From Candidatus Poribacteria bacterium (GTDB lineage: Bacteria; Poribacteria; WGA-4E; WGA-3G): 64,000 nucleotides of DNA. The translations under genes and the position numbers were made by a program. The notes beneath the pieces are model-generated. The model was not told where the DNA came from, ran no database searches, and worked only from the letters and a program-made list of their open reading frames with translations. Shown here one piece after another: positions 42,041 through 51,175 of the stretch; positions within the stretch are counted from its first letter, which is position 1, and each line of letters opens with the position of its first letter. The stretch is taken from NCBI GenBank assembly GCA_012267415.1, contig JAAXGN010000017.1, positions 90,493 through 154,492 on the forward strand, in the 5' to 3' direction.

Positions 42041-42712
42041 ATGCGAATTGTATGTGATGGAAATCTCAACAGGAAATTACTTGACCTATATGATAAATTA
42101 AAGAAACAACATGGCTCGTTAAAATGGTGGCCAGCCGACACTCCATTTGAAGTTGCAATGGGTGCGATCTTGACACAAGCAACTGCATGGAGAAATGTTG
42201 TCAAAGCAATTGACAATCTGAAGAATGCAAAGGTGTTCTCACCTGAAGATATACACAATATCAGTCAAGAGAACTTAGAAACACTCCTAACACCTTCAGG
42301 ATATTTCCGAATGAAAGCCAAGAAAGTCCGTGCCTTTGTTGACCACATTCTTGAACGTCCCATGTCGGAAATGTTCAAACAAGATATCACAGAATTGCGG
42401 CGAGAATTGCTCTCTATCTATGGGGTAGGACCAGAAACTGCTGATTCAATCATTCTCTATGCCGCGGAAAAACCCAGTTTTGTGGTAGATACATATACAT
42501 ATAGACTGCTAAGTCGGTTAGGATGGGTTGAAGGAAACTTTCATTATGAAAGACTAAGAGCTCTTTTCATGGATAATCTACCAACGGATGCTGAACTATT
42601 CAACGAATATCACGCACTAATTGTGAGACACGGCGCAAGAGTTTGTCAGAAAACGCCTGATTGTATCAACTGCAGTCTGCAAAATGAATGTGATTATTAT
42701 AAACAGACTTGA
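42041..42712 (+). CDS. Endonuclease III-like DNA glycosylase with [4Fe-4S] cluster (MagIII-like)
   Basis: An HhH-GPD base-excision repair glycosylase, 223 residues from the ATG at 42041; an in-frame TTG at 41984 would add 19 residues and neither start has a good ribosome binding site. Motifs are GAILTQATAWRNVVKAI, the helix-hairpin-helix LLSIYGVGPETADSIILYA and the catalytic Asp in FVVDTYTYRLLSRLG. The cluster ligands are Cys-x6-Cys-x2-Cys-x5-Cys (CQKTPDCINCSLQNEC). The HhH has Glu where Nth has its lyase Lys, so a monofunctional glycosylase such as MagIII (3-methyladenine) is more likely than classical Nth. Confidence 0.85.
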   Translation: MRIVCDGNLNRKLLDLYDKLKKQHGSLKWWPADTPFEVAMGAILTQATAWRNVVKAIDNLKNAKVFSPEDIHNISQENLETLLTPSGYFRMKAKKVRAFVDHILERPMSEMFKQDITELRRELLSIYGVGPETADSIILYAAEKPSFVVDTYTYRLLSRLGWVEGNFHYERLRALFMDNLPTDAELFNEYHALIVRHGARVCQKTPDCINCSLQNECDYYKQT

Positions 42713-42785
42713 CACTCATTTACATCTTGCCAATAACACCCATGTATGCTAACCTATTGTCAAACAGAGAAAAGGAGTAGAATTA

Positions 42786-43811
42786 ATGTATCGAGTCGGT
42801 ATAATAGGTCTCGGTAGCATCGCAGCACGATATTCAAAACCTGACGATCCATACCCGTATTGCCATACAGGTGGAATTCGTCATTGCAACACGACTGAAT
42901 TGGTGGCAGTTGCAGACATGTCCGTTGAGCGACAGGATGAGTTTAAAAGCACTTGGGGTCCCGGTTTTCCAAACAATTCAATCAATTACTACGATACAGA
43001 TGTGCAAATGCTTGAAAGTGAAAAACTTGACATTGTCGCTGTTTGTGTCCGGGGTCCACATCATTTTCAAGTGATGCAAAACGTCTTAAAGGCAGACATC
43101 AAAGCAATTTTTCTCGAAAAACCAGCAGGATGTTCACTTCATGAAGTTGACACGATGACTGCTGGGGCAGACGCGAAAGGTATTCCAATCGTCGTTGACT
43201 ATACGCGTCACTGGCATCCACATTTAATACGACTACAATCACTTATCAAAGATGGACTTATCGGTGAAGTGCAAACTGTCATCGGTTATTGTGGTGGCGG
43301 TGTGTTATCCTTTGCAATCCATACCACGGATATGATATGCCAATTCGCAGGATACGATCCCCAATCCGTAACCGGATATGTTGAAGGGAGTGCTGATGTT
43401 CCGGATAACTACGAACCTGAACCCGCAGTTGTGACTGCTACAATTAAGTATAAGAGTGGTGTGATTGGTATTCATGTCGGTAAACATGGTGTCAGAGGCG
43501 GATTCTCTGTGGATGTGCTTGGAAGTGAAGGTACCGTTCAAGCGGGATTTTATAGTGGAACAACAGTCCATAAGGCAGGTAAGTTAGTTGAAAATGATAC
43601 GCTTGATCTACCCCAAAATGAAGGTCCCTTCAAAATAGCATATCAACAGATAACGGACTATCTCGACGGTGGTCCGTTTCCACACTGTTCACGGGACGAC
43701 TATACTGCTGTCAACGAGATCGGTTTCGCTATGATTGAGAGTGGACTCACTGGACAGACAATTGAACTCCCATGTGTTAACCGTCAGAGACTAATCTATG
43801 CAAATGGTTAG
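42786..43811 (+). CDS. Gfo/Idh/MocA family oxidoreductase
   Basis: A 341-residue NAD(P)-dependent dehydrogenase. The N-terminal VGIIGLGSIAARYS (residues 4-17) is the Rossmann motif, IFLEKPAGCSLHEV (about 108-121) has the canonical EKP lysine, and the substrate domain includes SFAIHTTDMICQFAGYDPQS with the HT/His region. AAAAGGAGTAG precedes the ATG. It ends 12 bp before the GrdB-like selenoprotein gene, so the two are likely cotranscribed. The substrate is unknown; sugar acid or inositol-type compounds are typical. Confidence 0.88.
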   Translation: MYRVGIIGLGSIAARYSKPDDPYPYCHTGGIRHCNTTELVAVADMSVERQDEFKSTWGPGFPNNSINYYDTDVQMLESEKLDIVAVCVRGPHHFQVMQNVLKADIKAIFLEKPAGCSLHEVDTMTAGADAKGIPIVVDYTRHWHPHLIRLQSLIKDGLIGEVQTVIGYCGGGVLSFAIHTTDMICQFAGYDPQSVTGYVEGSADVPDNYEPEPAVVTATIKYKSGVIGIHVGKHGVRGGFSVDVLGSEGTVQAGFYSGTTVHKAGKLVENDTLDLPQNEGPFKIAYQQITDYLDGGPFPHCSRDDYTAVNEIGFAMIESGLTGQTIELPCVNRQRLIYANG

Positions 43812-43823
43812 AAGAGAGCAATT

Positions 43824-44564
43824 ATGACATCGATTTTCAAACTGGATAACCTGTACTGTTTCTTTCTGAAAGCATATCCAGTAAAATCATATCCCAATAC
43901 CCCTATCACACCGCTGAATAAAGCACTAACTGATTGCCGTATCGCTCTAATTACAACTGCAGGACTGTATCTAAAAGAACAGAAACCTTATAGTGAAAGG
44001 ATTATTGGGGGAGATTGTTCCTACAGAGAGCTACCGAATACGATTGATATTCAATCACTGTTGCATGGACATAGGAGCATGGTATATGATGCAAGTGGAG
44101 CAAAAATAGATGTGAATCTTGTCTGTCCGCTTGATAGATTCCGTGAATTAGAAGCAGATGGCACAATCGGCACACTAAACCATAGACATTTTAGTTTTAT
44201 GGGATCAATCATAAAACCTAAACCTTTGATTGATGAAACTGCACCAGAGGTGGCACTGAAACTAAAGGATGACAAGGTAGATGTCGCATTCCTAACACCT
44301 GTGTGACCAACCTGCAACCAGTCTGTAGGATTGATTCAGCGCGCCGTTGAAGCAGCAGGTATATCTACTGTTTCCATCACGCTTGATGATAGTATTACAA
44401 AAAGAGTCAAACCACCACGGGCTTTACGCGTTCCTTACGGATTCGGATATCCACTCGGAGAACCAAACAATCACGAGTTACAACATGCAATTATCTCTGA
44501 AGCACTTGAATTATTGACAGACAATGCACCGCCTCCTATACTAAAATGTAGTATTTATATATAG
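43824..44564 (+). CDS. Selenoprotein of the glycine/sarcosine/betaine/D-proline reductase component B family
   Basis: Two frames joined by an in-frame TGA (44304-44306) give a 246-residue protein with Sec161. The active-site segment is VDVAFLTPVUPTCNQSVGLIQRAVEAAGI, matching the UxxCxxS/R motif of GrdB/PrdB-type selenoproteins. Other blocks are ITTAGLYLKEQKPYSERIIGGDCSYRELP and PPRALRVPYGFGYPLGEPNNHELQ, typical of the short family members found in many non-clostridial bacteria. Downstream of the TGA, CAACC and GGATTG can pair (one bulged A) as a SECIS-like stem. No grdA, grdC or grdD is nearby, so it may be a stand-alone reductase of a C-N or C-S bond. Confidence 0.88.
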
Positions 44565-44617
44565 TGAAATATAAAATATAGGCAAACTTTTGCTATGTGA
44601 AACCTAAACTGACAGAC

Positions 44618-44820
44618 TGGACTGTGCTGTAGCACAAACTTTATGAAGATTAAGGTTTAAATCGGGTAATATTTCGACGGGCAATGAATTGTCCTACTAC
44701 GAACCCGCCCGTTTGTAGTAGGGCAATTCAGTGCCCGTCAATTACACAAATATTTTTTCAATCTTCATTTAGTTTGTGCAGTCGTGTACGCAAACTAAAA
44801 GTTTGCTCTACAATCGTGTG
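44618..44820. repeat. ATGAAGATTAA element inside a GCACAAACT palindrome
   Basis: The element 44643-44768 (126 bp, intact ends) carries the GACGGGCAATGAATTGTCCT hairpin cargo. Its flanks are GTAGCACAAACTTT and TTAGTTTGTGC, two halves of one palindrome (GCACAAACT / AGTTTGTGC) with the insertion in its loop. A further CGCAAACTAAAAGTTTGC hairpin follows at about 44795-44815. The rest of the 291-bp gap shows nothing. Confidence 0.85.
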
Positions 44821-44855
44821 CAAGTGATTATAGATTTCACCATAAAAAGGAAAAA

Positions 44856-45929
44856 ATGATGGATAGATTTAGAGTCGGTATTATCGGTTGTGGCGGGATA
44901 TTTCGCAACCTACACTCCCCTTATTACCAAGAACCAACCCGTCGCGCTGACATTGTAGCCATCGCAGACATCAATGAATCATCAGCAAATGAACAAGCAG
45001 ATAAGTTCGGTGCAGATGCATACACCGATTATAGAGAACTGCTGGATAGGAACGACATAGATGCTGTTGATGTTTGTGTTCATCCGCGTCCACACCTTGA
45101 AATCACCAAAGCAGCTGCAGAAGCAGGTAAACACATCTTGATGGAAAAACCGATGTGTTGCACAGTCGCAGAAGGTGACGAAATAGTAGCTGCTGCCGAA
45201 AATGCAGGTGTTCTCCTGATGGTCGCCTATATGATGCGTTTTGATCCCGGTTATATGAAACTAAAGTCTCTACTTGATGATGGAACCCTTGGAACGCTTC
45301 AGATGGCATATTGTAACCAAGTCGGATACTTCTCTCCTGAACGACATCCATGGCTTTTCGTAAAAGAAGAATCCGGCGGAATGTTGATAGAACAAGCCAT
45401 CCATAACTTAGACCTATGGTTATGGCTATATGGACCTGCGACAACCGTCTACGGATACACAACTCACGTTCCACTCGGAGGAACATATCCGCCACCAGAG
45501 CAAGCTGTGGAGAATAATGCTGTGCTAAATGTCCATTTCAAAAACGGGGGAATCGGCATGATGATAAAGAGTTGGGCTGCACAAGTTGGACATAGTGGCA
45601 GTGGACTTGTCACAAGCAACGGCTCCGCTACAATGGCAAGAAATGGTTTGCGTTGGAAAACACACGATATGGAATCAGCAGAGGAATACTCTGAACCTGT
45701 CCCTGATGATGACACATATCGCAATATTCCTGAGGCACAACGTAGTCAAAGGTATTGGGGTATCGCAGCAAAAGGGGCAGGTATTGATCACTGGTTACAA
45801 TGCATTGCAGGAGAGGCAGAACCGACTACCCACGGACGTATTGGACGAGACGGAATTGAGTTAGCTGAAGCAACCTACCTTTCCTCACAATCCGGCACTC
45901 CAATCACATTGCCATTAATCCCGTCTTAA
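44856..45929 (+). CDS. Gfo/Idh/MocA family oxidoreductase
   Basis: A 357-residue dehydrogenase, a distinct paralogue of the one at 42786. VGIIGCGGIFRNLH (residues 7-20) is the Rossmann motif, ADIVAIADINESS the second strand end, and ILMEKPMCCTVAEGDEI (about 96-112) contains the EKP lysine. In the catalytic domain, ESGGMLIEQAIHNLDLWLWLYG holds the conserved His-x2-Asp. ATG 44856 and 44859 are both possible starts after AAGGAAAA. The gene stands alone between two repeat blocks. The substrate is unknown. Confidence 0.88.
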   Translation: MMDRFRVGIIGCGGIFRNLHSPYYQEPTRRADIVAIADINESSANEQADKFGADAYTDYRELLDRNDIDAVDVCVHPRPHLEITKAAAEAGKHILMEKPMCCTVAEGDEIVAAAENAGVLLMVAYMMRFDPGYMKLKSLLDDGTLGTLQMAYCNQVGYFSPERHPWLFVKEESGGMLIEQAIHNLDLWLWLYGPATTVYGYTTHVPLGGTYPPPEQAVENNAVLNVHFKNGGIGMMIKSWAAQVGHSGSGLVTSNGSATMARNGLRWKTHDMESAEEYSEPVPDDDTYRNIPEAQRSQRYWGIAAKGAGIDHWLQCIAGEAEPTTHGRIGRDGIELAEATYLSSQSGTPITLPLIPS

Positions 45930-45995
45930 TGCGATTCATAGTGGTAGATGTGATTTCCTAATTGCTCCACAGAGGTTAGTTTGAGGACTTTCCCA

Positions 45996-46149
45996 GGCGA
46001 TAGGTGCGATAACATGAAGATTAAGATTTAAATTGGGTAATATTTCGACGGGCACTGAATTGCCCTACTACAAACGGATGGGTTTGTAGTAGGGCAATTC
46101 AGTGCCCGTCAATTACACAAATATTTTTTCAATCTTCATCTTATCGCCT
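45996..46149. repeat. ATGAAGATTAA element inside a GCGATAA palindrome
   Basis: The element 46014-46139 (126 bp) is nearly identical to 44643-44768. Flanks GGTGCGATAAC and CTTATCGCC join to GCGATAACCTTATCGC, a palindrome with the insertion at its centre. It lies between two convergent genes. Confidence 0.85.
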
Positions 46150-46167
46150 TGGAATTGGCAGATATAA

Positions 46168-47370
46168 TCATTCAATTTCGCCAATCTTAATCCCACGTTC
46201 TTCCAAAGTGCGTCTACGACGATGTAGATTTCCAAAAAGAGGACGGAAATAGCCAGCACCTGAGGGGGACAGATGATAATTCTCTGCATCATAGAACCGT
46301 GGGTCAATATCACGCCGAATTACATGTCCAGTCTCATCACGTTTTAGCACCTGTTCAATAGGAAGCATAATCGGTTCAATACCAACATCGGTCCGGGTTA
46401 TGGTCGCAACACCATTGACCATCCCATCTGCAAGTGAACGCACAGCAAGCGCGCCGGCATTAATGGCGGTATCTCTATCCAATTGCGTAGGACTTCCGCA
46501 TCGTTGCATATAACCAAGGATTAATGCCCGGAAAGATGAGCTTGAAATCTGCGGTAACCTCTTCTTCATCGCTTCAACTATAATTTCAGAACAACCACCC
46601 GGTTTCGTATGTCCAAAAGCATCAAGTTCTGCTTGCGAAGTGATCATCAATTCCCCTGCATCGTTACGGATTCCTTCCGAGACGACTACGATGACATTTC
46701 CTTGCTCAGTATATTTCTTATGAATTGCCGCTGCCAGTCTGTCAGGCTGATATGGAACTTCTGGAACAACGATTAAGTCTGCCAATCCATAGGCTGCGGA
46801 CAGCGTCAACCATCCCGCATCTCTCCCCATCGCTTCAACTATGATGACGCGGTCATGCGAATAGGTCGTTGTCCGCAGATCACTCACTGCATTTATTACA
46901 CGGTTCGCAGCAGATGGAAAACCTGGACAGAAATAATTAACCATCTTAGAATAATCAACTGCATCACCTTCTGGTGGATTTATGCCGACATCGTTATCAA
47001 TCGTCTTTGTAACAAAAACAGTCGTGAACTGCTCTGATAGTGCCGTACCAACTGTCAACGTATCGTCCCCACCAATAGGGATAAGTCCACTAATATTAAG
47101 CTTCTTCAGGTTGTCAATGGCTTCATCTAATTTCTCCATCGCGATAAGGTTTGTTCGGGAACTCTTCAGGAGTGTTCCGCCATAATTCTCATCAATCAGG
47201 TCAGGCGTAAGAGTGAAATACCGTCCACCTCTCAGAACGCCGCGCCAACCTTCCATAAATCCGACCAGTTCAAAACCGAGTTCTTCTGATTTTAAAGCGA
47301 TACCTTTGAGTGTAGCATTAAGCGCACTCGTATCACCACCGCCGGTCAAAACGCCTATCTTCTTTCGCAT
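46168..47370 (-). CDS. 6-phosphofructokinase, pyrophosphate-type active site
   Basis: A 400-residue phosphofructokinase of the PfkA superfamily (fructose-6-phosphate to fructose-1,6-bisphosphate). The start at 47370 follows GGAG on the minus strand. Motifs are GVLTGGGDTSALNATLKG, IPIGGDDTLTVG (99-108), TKTIDNDVGI (121-130), MGRDAGWLTLSAA and FRALILGYMQRCGSP. Two positions decide the phosphoryl donor: Asp103 after GGD (Gly in ATP enzymes) and Lys122 before TIDND (Gly in ATP enzymes). Both are of the PPi-dependent type. A reversible PPi-dependent enzyme is therefore likely, though donor preference can deviate within the mixed group III/X family. Confidence 0.88.
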   Translation of the reverse strand: MRKKIGVLTGGGDTSALNATLKGIALKSEELGFELVGFMEGWRGVLRGGRYFTLTPDLIDENYGGTLLKSSRTNLIAMEKLDEAIDNLKKLNISGLIPIGGDDTLTVGTALSEQFTTVFVTKTIDNDVGINPPEGDAVDYSKMVNYFCPGFPSAANRVINAVSDLRTTTYSHDRVIIVEAMGRDAGWLTLSAAYGLADLIVVPEVPYQPDRLAAAIHKKYTEQGNVIVVVSEGIRNDAGELMITSQAELDAFGHTKPGGCSEIIVEAMKKRLPQISSSSFRALILGYMQRCGSPTQLDRDTAINAGALAVRSLADGMVNGVATITRTDVGIEPIMLPIEQVLKRDETGHVIRRDIDPRFYDAENYHLSPSGAGYFRPLFGNLHRRRRTLEERGIKIGEIE

Positions 47371-47502
47371 ATAATACTCCAATTCTCTCAATCAGTAAGA
47401 TTATAGTGGATTTTGAAAATGATTACACACCTTCATCCCCGTTAGGTGCAATGTCCCTCGCACCTTCGTTGACTCTATGATTTGCTCCATATTCAATCAT
47501 GT

Positions 47503-49062
47503 TTATTTTACGACTTCTAACACAACAGGTTTATCAAGAGAAAGTGCCTTCTCAAATGTAGGACGGAAATCTGCAGGATCATCAACATACAACCCGATTG
47601 CCCCAAATGATTCTGCGAACTGCACAAAGTCAGGATTCACCAGTTCAACGCCGATTTTTGTACCAAACCTGCGAAGCTGTCCCCTCTCAATTGAAGTGTA
47701 TTGATTATCATTCATCACAATAGAAACGACGGGTAGATTATACATGACAGCAGTCGCAAGGTCAGGACTATTCATCAAGAACCCGCCATCCCCACACAGT
47801 GCCACCACTTTCCGATCCGGAAAACCGACTTGTGCACCAATAGCAGCAGTCAACCCAATCCCCATTGCAACAGAGATACCAGAAAAAATGTAACTACCAG
47901 CAGCATAAGTCGGAAAATGTGATAGCGCACTATAACCTGTGATGTTTACATCAACTGTTAAAATCGCATCACGCGGCATCACATCCCGCATCTCTTTTAG
48001 TATTTGTGGTGGTTCTATTGAAGACAACTGACGACGCAGTTCCCGTAAACCTTCACCCCATCCACAAGATATTTTCTCTTCTTTAAGGGTATCATTCAAC
48101 TGACGTAAAACTAATTTCGGATTGGCACCAATCCCAACTTCTGTTCTGTATTCCTTATGTATCTCATTCACATCTGCTTCAATATGAATTAGGGGTTGTG
48201 GTATTTTAAGTGACCAATTACCAGTATCGCGGTAGGTAAACCGAGTCCCGATTGCAACGATAAGATCGGATGCATTTAATGCAGATTGTGCAACACTATC
48301 ACGGAAAAGACCAATTGAATAAGGAGAATCTTCTGGGATAGAACCTTTACCCATCCCTGTCATGGCAATCGGTGCATCCAAGATTTGTGCAAACTGAAGT
48401 ATCTCATCGGTAGCGCGCGTGTGGTTAATGCCTGAACCCGAGATTATCAATGGACGTTCCGATTTTCTAATGAGATCCACAGCAGTATCAATATCTGCCT
48501 GATTAGCAACTGTCTGAATACCATTGTTCCTTGATGGGATAAGTAATTCTGTTTCAGTTTGTAATGCATCGGTAGCAAGTTCTATCAGAACAGGTCCCGG
48601 ACGACCTGATCGTAATTCCCTAAATGCACGATTTACCGCACCTGGTATCTGATCAACCGTATGCACAATCTCAATATGTTTAGTCATCGGTGCAAAGGCA
48701 GTCTTTTGATCCAATCCGTGGAAACTCTTTCTTGGATCCTTATCTGCTAAAAATGATGGGTTCTGACCTGTTATCCAAAGCACAGGTGAACACGCAGTAA
48801 ATGCTTCACATATCCCAATAGACGCATTATTTGAACCAGGACCAGGAACAGTCATGCATACACCAACTTCTCCGGTAGCGCGTGCATATCCATCAGCCAT
48901 AAATGCAGTGCCACCTTCATGACGTGTGACATAATGATGAATGTTTTCTTGATTGGTATATAACGCTTCATAGACGGTATCAAGGTGATTTCCTGGTAAC
49001 CCAAAAATCACTTCAATACCTTGTGCTTTCAGACATTCAACAAAGAGAGTGCCTCCTGTCAT
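47503..49062 (-). CDS. Thiamine diphosphate-dependent enzyme, acetolactate synthase-like
   Basis: A 519-residue ThDP enzyme. The catalytic Glu49 lies in YVTRHEGGTAF after GLPGNHLDTV. The central domain is about 185-320. The PP domain has LCGDGGFLMNSPDLATAVMY and NDNQYTSIERGQLRRFG, the GDG...N metal/ThDP site. It is slightly shorter than IlvB and only distantly like the ThDP enzyme at 19685, so it may be a sulfopyruvate or benzoylformate decarboxylase-type or oxalyl-CoA-like enzyme rather than true acetolactate synthase. No small regulatory subunit is present. It is 111 bp from, and on the same strand as, phosphofructokinase. The reaction is not determined. Confidence 0.8.
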   Translation of the reverse strand: MTGGTLFVECLKAQGIEVIFGLPGNHLDTVYEALYTNQENIHHYVTRHEGGTAFMADGYARATGEVGVCMTVPGPGSNNASIGICEAFTACSPVLWITGQNPSFLADKDPRKSFHGLDQKTAFAPMTKHIEIVHTVDQIPGAVNRAFRELRSGRPGPVLIELATDALQTETELLIPSRNNGIQTVANQADIDTAVDLIRKSERPLIISGSGINHTRATDEILQFAQILDAPIAMTGMGKGSIPEDSPYSIGLFRDSVAQSALNASDLIVAIGTRFTYRDTGNWSLKIPQPLIHIEADVNEIHKEYRTEVGIGANPKLVLRQLNDTLKEEKISCGWGEGLRELRRQLSSIEPPQILKEMRDVMPRDAILTVDVNITGYSALSHFPTYAAGSYIFSGISVAMGIGLTAAIGAQVGFPDRKVVALCGDGGFLMNSPDLATAVMYNLPVVSIVMNDNQYTSIERGQLRRFGTKIGVELVNPDFVQFAESFGAIGLYVDDPADFRPTFEKALSLDKPVVLEVVK

Positions 49063-49180
49063 CTTGCTCCTTTTCAGTAGACTTCCTGTCTTAATGTGTA
49101 ATAGATTACATCGGACGAATAAGATATTTAGATTCTTAAATCATAAACCATCATACCAAATATGTCAAGAAATATCATGC

Positions 49181-51070
49181 TTATGAAACTGTAAGTAGTC
49201 TTCCAGTTTCTGCTTTAAATATACATTTAAAATAGGTATTCCCGTTCGCATGCCAGAAATCAACATCCATCTCTTTACCTGATCGCAGATTTAATTCTAT
49301 TACATTCTTGAATTCTCCTACAATTTCAATCAACGTTTCAATTGATTTTTGATCATAATTGAACATAAAGTATAAGTTCCTATTCTCATCTTTCCTTGTA
49401 TGTATCCGCACCCTTTCCGCTCGTAGGTCTGTCTTTTTAGAATAGACAGTGATTCTTTGCGTTATGAAACTATTGAGATACTTTTTGAGATCTATTTCTC
49501 TCTCATTTTCTGGTCCATCTAAGATAGTAGTGTGGCGTCTATATAGCAATCGTTCCAATAGGTAAGGTTCAAGTCCAATGCGTCCATTGAGCAAATAAGG
49601 AACAGGGGCATTTGCAATAATTCTACCTTTGGATTTAGTGAATTCTGTCAAGCGATGCACGGTTGTTTCGTGTAGCGAAATACTGCAAGGGAGTAAGACC
49701 AGACGGTAGGAATTCCCTTCATAGTAGATATTTCCATTCTTGGATTCCACCCGCATATTGACAAATTCACTTTCTGAAACAATATCAAAGTCATATCCCA
49801 AATTCCTTATGGATTGGCACAACCATCCCCATGCTTTTATGATACTATTCCACTGCTGTTCATTAGGTTTCATCCATAAACTCTGTGTTGGAGCCAACAT
49901 CAGTATGTTCCGTTCTGGTGAACCGACCTGCAATAGCCTTCCTAAGACTTCATAAGCATTACTTTCAGATTGCTTGAATACATTATCTGTTGTGACCCAG
50001 TGATTAAAACCGAGTGATGCATCCTTTAAATATTCAGAATAGTGAACTCCACGTTTTCTGTTAATACAAGGTTGCGTTTGATTACTACTTATGTATTTTG
50101 AAACAACAAAACGTCGCGATGTATCACCATCTGCCGATGTAAGAATTGGACAATCAACATGCGACATTATTGTCCCTAAATCGTATTGTAGTGATCTTGC
50201 ACTTTCTGGTATAGTAACTGCGAATCTGATCCCTTGTTGATTGCAGAATTCTCGTATACCATTCAGAAAATCTTGAGCGAAATGCGATGTTAATATCTGC
50301 CAATAAGAACTTCTAACTATGGGAGAATCGTAAGTTTCATAAAAAAGAAACGGTAAAAAGTGTGCTTCAATATTGGTTGTAGACTCCTGTTGTTGCTGAC
50401 CATTTTCACGATCAAGGCGTTGAAGAATGGCGTGTGTGAAGGGTATTGCACCTTGTTGATTTGCCAGTATTGATAGGAAACGTGGTATCTCCAATGTAAA
50501 ACCGAGAATTGATTCTACACCAAATCTACGTATATAACTGACGAGATACTGATCTATAAACTTGCTTGTTCCAACTTCACTGAGTATGTCATAGGAACTT
50601 CCTTCTGTCTGATATAAGTATAGCACTGTTCTATTGCGTAATCGTTCAGCTACAGAGAGATCGCCAGCGACACATCGATCAATGTATTCGCTTATCTCAT
50701 AGAAAGCTTCCTCTGTATGAGGCTGAGCAACAAGGTAAAAATAATCCAGACGATTCGTTGTTTTATTCCTTTCCGCGCCATTAACAATACCATGTAACTG
50801 CGCTTGTATTGATGTTGTTTCTTGAGTTGGACTAAAGTTTAACACAAGAAGGTGCAGGTGAAATCGAGGCTGAATCACTCTTGAATTTAACTGGATCCAA
50901 GCTTTCTTTCCTAATTGTGTTAATTTCTGTATTTCCCGTTGGTGTGCAACCGAGTTCTGTATATCAGGGAAACGTAGAATATGTCCGCTCTGGATTGAGG
51001 TAAATTGCATAATAGCACCGAAAAAAAGACCAATTTGCAAATTACTATCGTTTTGTGTTATACTTAGCAT
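49181..51070 (-). CDS. Glycoside hydrolase-like protein (TIM barrel plus GATase-like domain), tentative
   Basis: A 629-residue protein without signal peptide. I do not recognise it with confidence. Residues about 180-390 look like a TIM-barrel glycosidase core (LGFTLEIPRFLS, FLPFLFYETYDSP, GIRFAVTIPESARS, LGFNHWVTTDN). Residues about 395-520 (NILMLAPTQSLWMKPNEQQW, LGYDFDIVSESEF, YRLVLLPCSISLHE, KSKGRIIANAPVP) resemble the class I GATase-like domain that accompanies GH106 and GH42-type enzymes. A C-terminal beta domain ends the protein. The true start may be internal (for example the Met at MQFTSIQSG, residue 21). It stands alone on its strand, divergent from the permease at 51176. Confidence 0.5.
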   Translation of the reverse strand: MLSITQNDSNLQIGLFFGAIMQFTSIQSGHILRFPDIQNSVAHQREIQKLTQLGKKAWIQLNSRVIQPRFHLHLLVLNFSPTQETTSIQAQLHGIVNGAERNKTTNRLDYFYLVAQPHTEEAFYEISEYIDRCVAGDLSVAERLRNRTVLYLYQTEGSSYDILSEVGTSKFIDQYLVSYIRRFGVESILGFTLEIPRFLSILANQQGAIPFTHAILQRLDRENGQQQQESTTNIEAHFLPFLFYETYDSPIVRSSYWQILTSHFAQDFLNGIREFCNQQGIRFAVTIPESARSLQYDLGTIMSHVDCPILTSADGDTSRRFVVSKYISSNQTQPCINRKRGVHYSEYLKDASLGFNHWVTTDNVFKQSESNAYEVLGRLLQVGSPERNILMLAPTQSLWMKPNEQQWNSIIKAWGWLCQSIRNLGYDFDIVSESEFVNMRVESKNGNIYYEGNSYRLVLLPCSISLHETTVHRLTEFTKSKGRIIANAPVPYLLNGRIGLEPYLLERLLYRRHTTILDGPENEREIDLKKYLNSFITQRITVYSKKTDLRAERVRIHTRKDENRNLYFMFNYDQKSIETLIEIVGEFKNVIELNLRSGKEMDVDFWHANGNTYFKCIFKAETGRLLTVS

Positions 51071-51175
51071 TTAATGAGAATAAATAACATTTAGCAATTT
51101 TACCACTAAAAGTAAACATAAGCAATCTTCAGATTCTATCTCCATCTGATATATTTTATCTGAGAAAGAATTCCA

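Noticed and set aside
43824..44564. Pseudogene split by a stop codon
   Set aside because: The TGA is at the known Sec position of the GrdB family (UPTC) and sequence on both sides is well conserved in character.
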